From assembly GCF_001411555.2 (NCBI RefSeq), contig NC_049907.1, positions 9,618,243 to 9,682,242 on the forward strand: DNA of 64,000 nt, given 5' to 3'. A model generated the notes under the pieces. That model saw nothing but the letters and a program-made list of their open reading frames with translations. It did no database searches and was not told the origin of the DNA. Position numbers and translations under genes: made by a program. Below, piece by piece: positions 46,620 through 63,159 of this stretch (the first letter of the stretch is position 1; each line of letters opens with the position of its first letter). Origin of the DNA: Juglans regia. Lineage: Eukaryota > Streptophyta > Magnoliopsida > Fagales > Juglandaceae.

Positions 46620-47080
46620 GATTTGTTATAGACACATAATGATTAAACAAAAATAAATTCACAAACTGACGTGCCTTCAATGAATCCGTCATATCTATTT
46701 TATGATAAAAGTAATTTTATACTTTTACATACCATATCAAATCATTTCAATTTGTGAGTTTACTTTTGTTTAATCTACTTTGTAACTAAAGTATTTTCTT
46801 ATATGATTTTTTGCTTAGAAAAAAAATAATATATCAATACAATTGATTAATATAACTGAAAATAATAAAATTTAAAGCCAAGAATAACGGGCATCAATGG
46901 CAAATCGACATGAAAATACTTTAATTATAAAAAAATATATATAAAAATAAATTTATAAATTGATTTAGATTAATATAATACGTAAAATTTATAAAACTAC
47001 GTTTATTATAAAATAAATCTAACAAATTTAACAAACTTACAACAATTTACAATTTTATTTTATACAATCTTTTTATATCT
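46620..47080. repeat. One or two MITEs resembling the 44065 element
   Basis: 46650-46780 has inverted ends ('gattaaacaaaaataaattc' and 'gagtttacttttgtttaatc'). 46915-47080 is a similar AT-rich sequence with 'ttattataaaataaatctaa'. They lie just upstream of the E2 gene promoter. Confidence 0.5.
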
Positions 47081-47384
47081 ACCAGAGATGGGGATATAAC
47101 AGAACATGTAAAAAGTGAAGGGAGAGAAATGGATGGTCGCTGAGTCCGGTTCATAAAATTTTAAAGTGAGTTCGGTTCAGGTTCGACCAGTAATAACCAC
47201 GCCACGAAAAGTCAAGTGGGCCCGGCGAAATCACCGTCGAGCTTTCTCTCATCAAACAACAGTCGTTCATTTATTGAGAAAACTAGTCGTCCAAACCAAC
47301 GGTTCAAAATCCATCTCAGCAATCGGGAACCAGATTCTCATGAAAAAGGAAGTGGACTTTGAATCATATCTCTCTCTCTCTAAT

Positions 47385-47464
47385 CATCTTTTATAACATT
47401 TAGTATCCTTTTCTCTCTCTAAAACTCTAGCTTTTAGATCGGAGGCGATCTGCGAGCTTCATCC
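47385..47464 (+). promoter_or_regulatory. Proximal promoter and leader of the E2 gene
   Basis: A (CT)n run at about 47371-47382, a weak TATA-like 'tttataac' at about 47388, a second CT run at 47412-47420, and then a short leader to the ATG at 47465. CT-rich leaders are common in plant housekeeping genes. Confidence 0.4.
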
Positions 47465-51650
<4,186 letters not shown>

Positions 51651-53009
51651 GGGCTAGGGTGCTTAGTTGCATTTAGGAGGACCTTGTCTGTCCATTCCTT
51701 TGATATGTAAAAATTGATGCAAATGACTAATCTTGTATCTTACAGTCTTAAGGCTTGCAAGTGTGCTTTTGCTGTTTTACTACTGCTTTGTTGACAATCT
51801 TGTCCTCAATCCGTTTTACTTCGTATTTACATAATTTCCTGCTGGTAATATGCATTGTCATATGTTCTAAGTTTTTTTTTTTTTTTTAACACTTTAATTC
51901 GTTGTATCTTATTACATTATAAATTGAGAATTTGAGATGGCTAAGTTTGGATGATTTAATTAAAAAGTAATTCTAACTTTTAAGGGTGAAATGTAAAATT
52001 TGTACCTATATTTTTCCGCTTTTACAAATAGGCCAATGTTCAATATTCACAACACTGATACTTGAGAATCAAGATACTTGTCGTCACCGATGATACATGC
52101 CATTAGTATGTCACATCAGCAATTAAACTAAGGAAATTAAATGAAAAAAAAAAAAGGACTAATGTCATGTTCGCATAGTATGCCATGCTGTGTTTCCGTG
52201 CTCTTGCTGACCACCCTATGGGAATCCCAAATCAAAGCATTAATGGGTGGCTTTCATGAGTCGCTCTATTGCGATATAATCGAGCGGCCACGTGATAACC
52301 CTCACAACCACCCTATTACAAGGATAGAGGGTAATCAAAACTCCCCCATGCCCCCGTGAGGACCTTGCCTAATTGAAGGAAGAAACTCTCCGCAAGTGGG
52401 TAAACGCAACGGGGAAGAAAACACTTAAGCGAGCAACGGATAACATAGTGCGTGAACTGGAATGCCTACAGAGAAAGTAGCAAGTAGTTGATTATTGATG
52501 TACTTCGAAGATGAGACCTCAACATGAGCACGCATGAAAAAAGACGAATATGGATTCGAAGATCGTGCATTTGACCACGCAATGTAGCTTGACACTATGT
52601 GCGTGATCTTCATAGCGTGATCTTCATAGGCAAGAAATAGAGCTTATATTTTCAAGGCAAGCTTCAGGGACGTGCAAAACTTGTCCCATTAGTCTACTCG
52701 GTTTTGCTGTCCTTCAATCTAGCGTATGTGTGAACAACTAAGATTCATGATTTAATACTCAGCCAACTTGAGATGAGAGCTATTAGACCCATGATGAATA
52801 GGACGACACGCATAATAGATATATTATCAATAGTTATTGTCTCACATTCGAGATCTCTGACTACTCCAACACATTCTCTCTCTCTCTCATTCTCATTAAT
52901 TTTGAGCTTCACAAAGAAGGAAGCTAAGCTCAGAGTCTTCATCGACAAGAAGGCTAACAACTTTAGCATAACACTCAGTGTTAATTCACTACTTAGGTAG
53001 GTTCACTCC
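51651..53009. other. E2 3' region and gene-free stretch
   Basis: The E2 3' untranslated region probably ends within 100-200 bp of the stop. The rest has no supported gene. 52370-52620 resembles decayed retroelement coding DNA but without recognisable motifs. A (CT)n run lies at about 52875-52890. Confidence 0.3.
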
Positions 53010-54120
53010 TATGACGTGGCTAGTAATGTGGGGTAAATGTCTATGGGTGTCTTCAGGGTACTCATCCTCTGCTTCTCATTCTTTTTCTCTCATGAAAGTT
53101 CATGCTTTCTTATTACAAATTATTGATTACTTTGATGATGTGCTTTCAAAGTACTTAATGTATTGGCTTCAAGAGGAGTTATGGGTGGGAATGTGTATCA
53201 TGAGCTTCTCTAGTTATTCAGGAGTGCATAAGAATTGAATAATGTCTCCTAGGTTGTCGCCAAGGTAGAACGGGATCAGGCGAGATGGTAATACTCTCCA
53301 GTCAATGATGTTGCTGCTCTGTTGGCAAAGGCTAGAGGATGCATGACCATGAACACACAGGGTGCGAAACTAGGCTTCACTTGTTACGAAGTCATTTGCA
53401 TGTCGTTACCCATAGTGTGGTGAATGGAGCCAAGGTTTGGGTGCGGCCAGTGAGGGGGAGTTGTAGTGACATGCATTAATAAATAGGTGTGAGTGGTGAA
53501 GAGATTTTGCGTGATGATTTGGACATTGGGTCCGGGAAATGATATAATATGTTATGAGATTTGGGCACTAGGTGCTCGGTGATATTTACTATGATGATTT
53601 GAGCACTGGGTGCTTAGTAACTTTTACGATGATTTATAAATTATGTTGTTTTGCTAGGAAGTTGATTCTTTGGTATACTTATAATATATGTGATTTCAAT
53701 TTTATTTACATAAACTTATGCATTTATATTCACCACCATTTTTTTTATGTTAATAGTGTTATATTGGGTTTTAACTTATTGAGGTTTCATTGAAATCTCA
53801 CTATGGTAGTTCCACTACAGTCTCACCTCTTAAAATTATAGATTTTGATGCAGATGTAGCTCAAGAGGGTTACTTCGAGGAAAATAGACTAGTGCAGCCC
53901 AAGGATTAGCATGGGGACCTGTCCGCATTAAGTTTATAATCTGTTGGTGTAGATTTAGTAGGCTAATTGTATCTGGGTGACGATGAATAGATATTGGTCT
54001 GTAATTATTTATTTAATGATGTGGTAGTGGCTTATGAATATTTTTATTAATGGAAAAGAAATGAACAAACCTCTGGTACTAATGTAATTAGTTCCAACTA
54101 ATACCTAAAATTTTCCTTTG
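53010..54120 (+). mobile_element. Probable degenerate gypsy LTR fragment
   Basis: About 53511-53640 has three imperfect repeats of a 50-60-bp unit ('gatgatttg(g/a)gca(c/t)tgggt' type), followed by 'gaaatctcactatgg' and 'gatgcagatgtagc'. Such repeats near the promoter are frequent in Tekay-like LTRs. I cannot find TG..CA ends, so this is tentative. Confidence 0.35.
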
Positions 54121-54518
54121 TGACTTTTATATACACGAGTGCGTAGTATATGAGTACACAAAGTTCCTACGTTACATTAAGGGATGTAGCCCGCTCGACG
54201 TGCATCTCGGACACCGCGATTCCTTGCCAAATCACAACCTATTGTCGGGATGCCAAATCTCCCTCCCCCTTCCTTCAAATGTCATTTTTCTCCCCACCAC
54301 CATCCCATGCATCCAATTATTCCCATTGAGATTGGCTAGATATATTGTCTTCCACTCAAATAGTTGTCTAAGTCAAATTATTATGAACTCTTTATTTTTC
54401 CTTTCTTTAAACACTTTAGACTTCTCCCCCTTCATTCATTCATTCTCTACCATTATTTCTCTCCCTTTCCTTCCTTCAAACCACCTTTTTCTCCTCGCAA
54501 TCGTTTCATACATCTGAT

Positions 54519-55048
54519 TGTTCCTATTGGATACAAAAAAAAGCTGGGTCAAGCCCATTAGAATTCTATCACCAAGAAGAAATAAATCAAGTTAACTCAG
54601 ACACGTAAAAGGGAAAAGCAGAATAAGGTAAGTATGACTCAACAAATCCAAAGAATGAAAGAGACTTCTATAAAGGGAAGGAACCTCTTCAGATTGAGGA
54701 AAGACTGGACTAGGCACAGAGACCCCTGAGATATTTTCTCTAGAAGAGGATGGCATCTTATTCAATTTCTAGAAACTCTAATTTCCTCTATTGTATTGAG
54801 AGATAGGTGAGACTATGAGAGATTGTACAATCATCAAGCTTAGTGGATTTCATCTCAAATGGCCTGTGGACATAGGCTTGTATGCCGAAATGCGTAAATC
54901 TCTATCTCTCTCTTTTTATCGTTTATATGCTTTGTTTATTGTTTGCTGTGTGGAGGAGCATCTGAATATCGTATTGATGCCCAAACCACCATCGTGGGCT
55001 TTTCGACTATATGGTTGGGCTCCGATCATGCCAGAAAATGCATTAGCA
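54519..55048 (+). repeat. 5' LTR of the LARD
   Basis: Begins TGTTCCTATTGG and ends 'aatgcattagca'. It shares 'tctatcaccaagaagaaata', 'tctataaaggga' (TATA-like, 54667) and 'atcgtattgatgccca' with the 3' LTR. The ends are less well preserved than those of the 3' LTR. Confidence 0.75.
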
Positions 55049-55049
55049 G

Positions 55050-55067
55050 TTTGACGCATATGTGGAA
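55050..55067 (+). other. Diverged Tat/Athila-type primer-binding site
   Basis: TTTGACGCATATGTGGAA directly follows the 5' LTR. It resembles TTTGGCGCCGTCTGTGGGAA, the sequence found at this place in many plant Tat/Athila gypsy elements, with several transitions. Confidence 0.55.
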
Positions 55068-55367
55068 TCAATTTATCACTCTAAGAAAGCAAAAAATAAT
55101 CATCTAGCTTACAAGATCTCCTCCGAAAAAGCTTATAAGTTTCCCCTTCAAGCTCCTTTGTCTTTCGTCTAGCTTTTGTTCTTATTAGAACTGCTAGTAA
55201 ACAAACAAACAGATTGAGCTTGCACGGTGCATGCCATGCACTGCAAGCATGAAGGGTGCTTGTCCCCATGCACCTAGGGGCTCACATGGGTGGGCATGCA
55301 AGCCTGCCACCTCCCTTGCACGACACCAGTTGGTTCTGTGGCCACACTAAATGGCAAGGTGGGACAG

Positions 55368-57041
55368 TGTAACACTCCCTTCTTGTAGGCTAGGAATGTC
55401 ACATGTTTTTCATAAAAATAAACTGACAAGAGATATCATATTTCATAAATGAAATTAGAAATTATTTTGTTGAAAAATGTCTAATAAAAATATTTTTCAA
55501 AAACATTAAATGAACAAACTGAATAAAATCTTATGTCATAAAAGCAAATTTTATTCTAGAAAGTCTGAAACTAAATCAACTGCTCCTTCTAATCCTGGTC
55601 TGCCTGCTCGTATTTATTATCATCACCTGGGTGGTTAAAAACATGAAAATAACTAAAATGAGTCGAAGTCTCAACAAAAAATCCATCACAACGTAAATAT
55701 AATAAACATAAGATTTTCATAAAAGTTTTCATGCTGAGAGTTTAAATTCATGACTGTTCATACTGATGCTTATGTTATGCATGACTGATTTATCTGAATT
55801 AACTGATTTATCTGACTGATTTATCTGATTTAACTGAATGATCTGACTGGCCAACACACTTAACCCTATGTGCGAGGTTGTACACCAGTCCCACGTCCCA
55901 TGGCCATGAGGGGAGCCGTTGATAGTATTCTGGCATACTATGGTGACTACACTTGAGCCCGTGGCTTGCATATCTACCTTGAAACTGAACTGCATTGGTA
56001 CCATGCACCTGAATGACCATCCAATTAACTAATCTTTTCTTATCTTGCACTTAAACTTAAGCTTATGTGTCTTATATACATGAGATGCATGACATATTAC
56101 ATACATAATCATAATTTTTAAATTTGAACATGATGCAGAATGACATAATCGTATGCCATGCTGGATGACATGTTTGTATATGACATGAGTGGTGCATAAA
56201 TAATGGCTGGTAATGAATTGGCTTGAATAATGCTTATATATAAGCTGAACTGTGATTATCCTAATTTCTGATCAAATTACTTATCTCGCTGTGCTTCTTC
56301 TTGAATATCACTTTGTAACTAGACACTGAGAGATGAGGGGCTGCACAGTGTGGTGGTTCCGGCGGCTGGAAGTCAAGGCGGCGTGACTGGGTCTTCTGGC
56401 AGAGTGGTACGACACCGAGTGAGGGAGAGAGAGTTTAGAGAGAGAACTGTTAGACCAAAAACAAGAGAGAGAGAATGGCGGACGGAGGGAAAAACTTACC
56501 AAGAGAGAGGAGAGATGCGTGGCAGCTTTGGGTGGCTGGAGGTGGGTGGGCGACACAATTGTTTCTCTGGGAAAGGAGGTGCGACGCCAAGAGAGGGAGA
56601 GAGAACGGTGGCGACGCGACTGGTTTTCGGGATGGAGTGGGTGTGACGGGTTGGTGGAGGTCGGCGTGTTCTGGGTAGTGGTGGTTGCGGTTTTCTCTGT
56701 TTTTCGGTGGCTGCTCAACTGTGGTTGGCAAAGGTTGTGAAATGGGGGAAAGGTTGCAGTGGTTCTGAAGAACAAGGCTTACAGGTTGATTGCTTGCAGG
56801 AGATCAATACGAGGGCTTAAAAAGGTTCTGTGTTTATTTTAGAGGCTTCGTCGATTTCTTATAGATGATAAGAAGGATATATGGTAGATTTTCATATATG
56901 AGTTTGTCTCCCATTAGGATTTGAATTTACCAAATTAGGGGATAAGGATGAGTATGAGGTTAGGATTATAAAATCTGAGATTTACGGGTGGAGATAGAAA
57001 GAAATAAGATTTAAATTCAAACCAAACTCTAGTAAAATTTG

Positions 57042-57100
<59 letters not shown>

Positions 57101-57159
57101 GGTATATGAAAAATTCATAAACTTATCTTATATCCTAATCTTAGGATCGGGTTGTTACA
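55368..57159 (-). mobile_element. Nested 1.8-kb solo LTR
   Basis: Starts TGTAACACTCCC and ends GGGTTGTTACA, flanked by the 5-bp duplication GACAG (55363-55367 and 57160-57164). On the minus strand it reads 'tgtaacaacccgatcctaag', like the LTR starts of Tekay/Del chromoviruses. No internal domain remains, so it is a recombination-derived solo LTR. The open frames at 56308-56775 fall within it and show no domain. A (TAA)n run sits at 57043-57101. Confidence 0.8.
57043..57101. repeat. (TAA)n microsatellite, about 20 units
   Basis: An uninterrupted TAA/ATA run near one end of the nested solo LTR; likely length-variable. Confidence 0.95.
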
Positions 57160-58839
57160 GACAGTGGGACATTTCCCTCTATCCCTTACATCCATCTACA
57201 GTGCGGGGGGATCTCGCCAAGAAGCACTGACTTGCTGTGAACTTGTGGCGACCTAAAGCAACTGATAGTCTCGAGTCACGTAGAGAGGAACACCAAAAAC
57301 CACTGACGACAACTTTTGTCACTTGTGGAAGGCCTAAAACTCATTGAAAACTAGCAGGTTGGCAACCCACCAGCCATGCGTGCCCCAGTGATGTTGTAAG
57401 GAAGTCGATAAGCATAGCTTTTGGCCTGCCAGACATTTATGCAGCCACCATAAGGTCTTTCCCCCCATTAGGGAGCTCGAAAACCATTGCACCCAACAAC
57501 TGTGCTTACAAGCGGACGTAGGGCGCTTGCATGTGGCCACCATCTAGCTCAACAGCTTTGTCTGCCAACCCCCAGTGAGCGAGTACAAGCTTTTCCGTCT
57601 CGTGATCTTCAGTTGGCAAAACCTCGCCAAGTTATGGCGGTCAACTTCTTGCAAGCCTCACCTTGTGTAGCATCTCTCCACCCTCATGACGGGAAATGTC
57701 TTGTCAACCCCACCTCGGGCAACATCTCTGCACCCTTGTGGTGGGTAACGAGCCCGCCAACCACGAGTGCCTCATGATAGAGAGTAGTGATAGTGTCTCC
57801 TAGCGGCCAAGCCTGACTATCACAATCGGGCTTAACATCGAGACCAAGGTCATCAATCACCACCATGGGAAAATAGGCCTCAACGCCGGCAAGCTTTCCT
57901 TTAGCTCGGTTGTCACCCTATCGGCGAAACTGCATCCTCATCGCCCCAGATCTGTTAGTGACTTTCCTCACCACACCACAATAGCTTGGCATGCTATGAT
58001 GATCCCGCCAGCTCTTCGTTGAGTTGAGATTTAACTCGTCCAACCAGAAAATGAATTCCCTAGTCAAGTTACTTCTCTGGCGGCTATTGGCCTTATCGAT
58101 CTCTTTGCACCAACGAGCATGTAACTCACAACACCCTCTCACCTAGCCCACCCATATTCCACCCCTTGCCACAACCCCTCGCCCACACCGAAAAAGCTCA
58201 AAGTAACACCTAGAGAGTCATGACTATCAACGCATCTCACCCTCCATACGCACTTCCTTAAGTAATCATGCATCACACATTACATACTTTGGGCCCTCTA
58301 GCTTGGCACGTGCATATTCAAGTTAATTTCCTTCTCTAATATTTTCTATAGGAAACTTATAATCAGTTTCTAAGTTTGTTTGGCAAGGAACTAGTAGTTA
58401 CCTAGAGCCAATGAGTCAACATACCACACAGATGAAAGTATTCTACCCATTACGAGCAATGACAAATCATTGCTTCTCGAAGCCAGACTTTACTATGTAA
58501 ATTTATATGTGCTAACAAATTTCATTTGCATATTTTATCCCTATAAATTTCCTCAGGAAACACGGATACAGACAAAGAGTAAGCAATGCACTTCACTTGC
58601 TAGTCTTAATGAACAAAGCTCAAGTGCTCAGAGATTGACCATGAGTCCCGATATGAACAAGCAAAGCAAAGAGGATATGAAAGCGGGAAAAAATCACAAC
58701 AAAAAACACTTAGGGGCGAGCTACTTCCACCAGGCAAAAATCAATTAGCAACAAATGATCTCAATCAAGCAAAAATTGAAAACAACAATTAAATGACCCT
58801 TGTTTGCCTCCCTCGAACTCACTATTCAAGCTCACCTCC

Positions 58840-59480
58840 TGCCACAATAGCGTGGTAGAGCCCCGCCTCCTATTTATCTCGGCCGAGTGCTCCCTACTGA
58901 CACTTGCCCGATGTGGCTTCAGCACCATGGGGCCTAGCGCCAAGCAACAGTCGAGCCCCCTCCTATTGATCCAAATCGAGTGCTCCCCACTAACACTCAC
59001 CCGATGAGGACTCAGTGCCAAGAAACAATCAAGCTCGCCTCACGTTGATCCTAGCCAAGTGCTGCATGCTGACACTAGCCTAATGCAGTCCAGTGCCAAG
59101 CAACGGTCGGGCCTGCCTCATGTTGATCTTGGTCAAGTGCTCCCTACTGACACTTGCTTGATGCGTGTTCAAAGCCAAACAATGGTAAAGCCCGCCTCCC
59201 GTTGATCCCAACCATTGCTCAGTGCCAAGCAATGGTTGAGCTTGCCTCTAGTTGATCTCTATCGAGTGCTCCCTGCTGACACTAACCTGATGCGATTTCA
59301 TCACTATGCAGCCCAACACCAAGCAACGATTGAGCCCAACTCCCATTGATCCCGACCAAGTGCTCTTTGCTGACACTTGCCCAATGCGGCCTAGCGCCAG
59401 GCAACAGTCAATCGCTCCTCCTATTGATCCCCCAAGCGCCGAGCAGTAATTTAGTACATCTAATGTTGATCTTCGAGTCT
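58840..59480. repeat. Minisatellite inside the LARD, about 100-bp units
   Basis: About six or seven diverged units share 'gttgatc(c)', 'gagtgctccctgctgacac', 'ttgcccgatgcgg' and 'cgccaagcaac(g/a)gt'. Some units are shortened. It is GC-richer than the surroundings. The open frames here only reflect the repeat. Confidence 0.8.
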
Positions 59481-60223
59481 CCTAGCTCCACGACTGCCTC
59501 AAACGGGTTACCTTTGGGAACGAGCATCCAAGCTCCATAACCACTGTCAGGGCTTCACTCTAACCAAGCTAGAAGGCACTGATTACCAAACCAAGCTCTT
59601 CCTGCTTTGGCAAATGCACAACTATTGAGCTTGCTCCGGCCGCGTGAAGACTGGTTTTTCTCTCCCTCACTGAAATAATGATTCAATTTGCAGATGCACA
59701 TAGTGCTACCTACATGAGGGGCTCTTTCCCTTAAAATAGAAGCAAAAAAAAAAAAAAAACCCACTAGGGGGTCGATGGGTTCCTTGACCACTTAGTGCAG
59801 GTTACAACAAACAAATTCTAACTTTAGTACGTAAATAGAAACATCAACCGGAAATCACGTTAAGAGGCAAAACAAGTCCACTAGTGCCAACGAAAACAAA
59901 AAAGATTACTAAATACGGAAATACACGCTCTTGCTAATGATAAACAGTCACAAGAGACATCAGTATGCTCGATTAACAGGTAAACACTTGTGCAAGCAAA
60001 CTTTTCAGAGGTCCATCCACGAAAGCTGTTACTATGAATTTTGCAAATTTTCCTCGAGCTCCGTCCTCGAAGATCTTCATTGCATTACACAACAATAAAA
60101 GTCTATGGAAAAGTTCCAAGAATTTATTTCTCTACAGTTTTTTAGATTAACTCTATAATGGTTGACTTAAAGATTTTCAAGATCTTCTTGTTGCATAATT
60201 CAACCTTAAGAATTGCGGACACC

Positions 60224-60783
60224 TGTTGATATAAAACGAACAGGGTCCAAGCCATTGGAAGTCTATCACCAAGAAGAAATAAGGCAAGTTGAATCAGACA
60301 TATAGTGGAAAAGTAGCATAAGGGAAGTATGACTCAACAGCTTTAAAGAAGGAAATAGACTTCTATAAAGGGAGGGAACCTCCTCAGATTGGGGAGAGAC
60401 TAGACTAGGGACACAAACCCTTGAAATATTCTCTCTAGAGGAGGATGGAAACCTACAGAAACTTTAATTTCCTTCATTGTATCGAGAGATGGGTTAGACC
60501 ATGAGAGATTATACAATTATCAAGTTTAAAGTATTTTGCCTCCAAACGACCCGTGAACATAGGTTTTTATTTCTAACCATGTAAATCTCTATCTCTTTGT
60601 CTTTGTCTCTATCTCTGTCTCTCTATCTCTCTCTCTCTTTTAATTTTTTTTAATCTGTTATATGATTTGTTTGTTGTTTGTTTTGTGGATAAGCATCTGA
60701 ACATCGTATTGATGCCCAAATCGCCATCCTGGACTTTTTGACTGTATTATTGGGCTCTGATTATACCAAAAAATGCATCAACA
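60224..60783 (+). repeat. 3' LTR of the LARD
   Basis: 560 bp beginning TGTTGATATAAAACG and ending TGCATCAACA, so TGTTGAT/ATCAACA are inverted termini. It carries a TATA-like 'tctataaagg' at 60362 and a long 'tctctatctctctctc' tract at about 60595-60640. No clean polypurine tract precedes it. Confidence 0.75.
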
Positions 60784-60885
60784 ATTCCCATCAAGAATTT
60801 CTAGTTCTATTGTTTTCTGCTCCTCGCGAACTCACATGACCATCGCCATCAAGACAATCCATTTAGTCGATGCATGGGGCACATG

Positions 60886-62019
60886 TAGGGTTGGGCAAAG
60901 ATATGAAAACTCGACTCCAAATCTGATTCCGCTTTTATTCCACTTCAACTCCGACAAAATAGAGTCGGATTCTTTTTTTTTTTTTAACTTTTTAGTCAGA
61001 GTTGGAGGTGTCGCTAGACCGACTCTGACTCAGATTCCAACTCCGATCTGACTAGACTCCGACTTTATACTCCAACTTCAACTCTGAATTTTCCCTCCGA
61101 ATCTAACTCCGATATAGTACATATGTTATAAAAATATGTATTACCTATATATTTATCATATATACTAGTATAGTTATATAGTTATATATATATAACTATA
61201 ACATATATAGTTAAATTCAATAATATACTAGTATGATCTAATTATTATAAAATAATATATTTATACTAGAATATAAATAGACTAATGATACTTTAGTATA
61301 TGTAAACATCATAGTATTGCTACCATACATAATCTAGTTTAAAAATAAGTTAGACAGTGATATTTAAATAAGTCTAGTATAATAAGTTAATAACGCATAT
61401 ACTAATTTACTAAAGTATAATAACATTTAATACTAATGTATAATAACATATAATTCGACACTATAGTATAAGTCTTATATAGAAATAAATTGAACACTAG
61501 TATAGAAATAACTAATAAGTCTAGTATAATAAGTTAATAAGACCTAACACTAATTTACTAAAGTATAAAAACATATATAGATACTAGAAATAAGTTATAA
61601 ATAAGTTAGAAACTAGTATAATATAGTAACATATAATGTTATAGTATAATAACATGTAATTAGACACTAAAAATAATATGTAATAATATAGTATGATAAC
61701 ATGTAATTAGACACTATAGTATAAGTCTATTATAAAAAAAGTTAGGCATTAGTATAGAAGTAAATTAGAAGTGAATGATTTAGCTTTAGTTTTTAAACTT
61801 TTGAAAAATTTGAAATTTGAAAGTTCACAAAAAAGTCTTTTTTAAAATGGGCTAAATATGAAACTAAAAAAAGCCCAAAGCCGAAAGCTCAAATCCAATT
61901 CCGCCCCGACAAGTCAAAGTTCAGATTTGAACTCTGATAAAGTCGGAGTTGGAGTTGGATTTAAAATAATCCGACTCCGACTTCGACTCCGACTTCGACT
62001 AAGTCGGTGCTCACCTCTA
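60886..62019. mobile_element. hAT-like MITE with gactccgac motifs
   Basis: 1134 bp with ends TAGGGTTGGGCA and TGCTCACCTCTA, flanked by GGCACATG (60878-60885) and GGCACACG (62020-62027), seven of eight matching. Both subterminal regions contain clustered gactccgac/gtcggagt motifs. The centre is AT-rich with many 'ctagtata' and 'aataacat' repeats. Non-coding. Confidence 0.8.
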
Positions 62020-62127
62020 GGCACACGTGCCTACGCAAGGACATCTATGAACCCTACGCACCACTACCGATTGCTGAACTTGAGTCATTTCTACTCAATT
62101 TGCATCCCTCCTCACTACCAACAACTC

Positions 62128-62425
62128 TATTGGACTGGTTTGGATAACAATCATCTCATCTTAATATCCAAACATCACAAATATAAATACTTTTCAATTT
62201 CAAATCTTTAACTTTTTTATATAAACATTATCTATTCATTACAACTTTTTCAAACATCTAAACAAAACACACAAATTTTTTTTTCAAATGTCAAAACAAA
62301 ATTTATATATTTTAACTTTATAATATTATTATTTAACTTTTTCTCTTCTATTTTCAAAAACTCTATAAAATATCTTAACTCAAATTATTTTATATTATTT
62401 ACATTTCATCTTATCTCCCTCTCCA
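62128..62425. repeat. AT-rich dispersed MITE
   Basis: Begins 'ggtttggataacaatcatct', contains 'tttttcaaacatctaaacaa', and ends 'tcatcttatctccctctcc'. Same family style as the copies at 42830 and 43130. Confidence 0.55.
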
Positions 62426-62637
62426 AACTAACATTCTATTTTTAAGTTTTTCCATTGATTTTTTCAAGGAGTTCGGAACTTAGATATACGCTAGGACACC
62501 ACCTAATACCACCCATGCCCTCCTCGCATGAAACTACTGCCATCATGGTCCACCACCCATTGTGATAAGAGTCTCATTTTGAATATCACAGGTACTCCTC
62601 TCTTCCTAAGGCACCCTGCTTTTTTATGACTATGAGT

Positions 62638-63073
62638 TAATGTTTTGAATACCGTACCGGATGGCGTACCGATCAAGACACTGGAACGAAATATTTTGGT
62701 ACCGGTACCGTTTCGTGTACCGTTTCGAGATAGTCGATATATGAATAAATTATATATATAAATATATATAACAATTATATTCTAAAATAATAGTTTATAT
62801 ATGAATAAATTATATATAAATACATACATACATATAAATTATAAATAGTCTAATCTAAATTGGGGGTCAAAAAATAAACTTGTAGTTTGAAAAAATGAAA
62901 AAAAAAAAAAAAAAAACACAGGCCGAAATATAGGCCGGTACAGACCGAAATTTAGGCCGAAACGGCCGGTATTTTGGCCGGTACGGTATATATCTAGTAC
63001 CTGTACCGGCCGGACGGCCGAAACGAAAAATTTCGGCCGTACCGGCCGGTACGGTACGAAATTAAAAACATTG
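62638..63073 (-). mobile_element. hAT-like MITE, GTACCGG family, copy 3 (inverted)
   Basis: 436 bp flanked by CTATGAGT (62630-62637) and CTATGAGC (63074-63081), seven of eight matching. The ends are TAATGTTTTGAATACC and AATTAAAAACATTG. It is inverted relative to copies 1 and 2 and has the longest, best preserved ccggccggtacgg clusters, so it is probably the youngest of the three. Confidence 0.88.
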
Positions 63074-63159
63074 CTATGAGCTTCATACTTCTTTTTTCGA
63101 AAAGGGTGCGAGTATGATGTTTTACGGCTATTGCGTCAATTGTGGTCTTTTAAATCTGG

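Larger units (their letters stand above)
54519..60783 (+). mobile_element. Tat-like LARD element with two LTRs
   Basis: Two LTRs of about 530-560 bp in the same orientation bound 5.2 kb that contains no recognisable gag or pol. A diverged Tat/Athila-type primer site follows LTR1. The interior is interrupted by a 1.8-kb nested solo LTR and contains a minisatellite. The 5-bp flanks (ctgat and attcc) do not match, so either end may be rearranged. It depended on proteins from other elements. Confidence 0.65.

Noticed and set aside
56308..56775. 155-residue Ser/Pro-rich minus-strand open frame
   Set aside because: It falls inside the nested solo LTR with its GA-rich tract; overlapping frames on both strands are equally open, which points to composition and not to coding.
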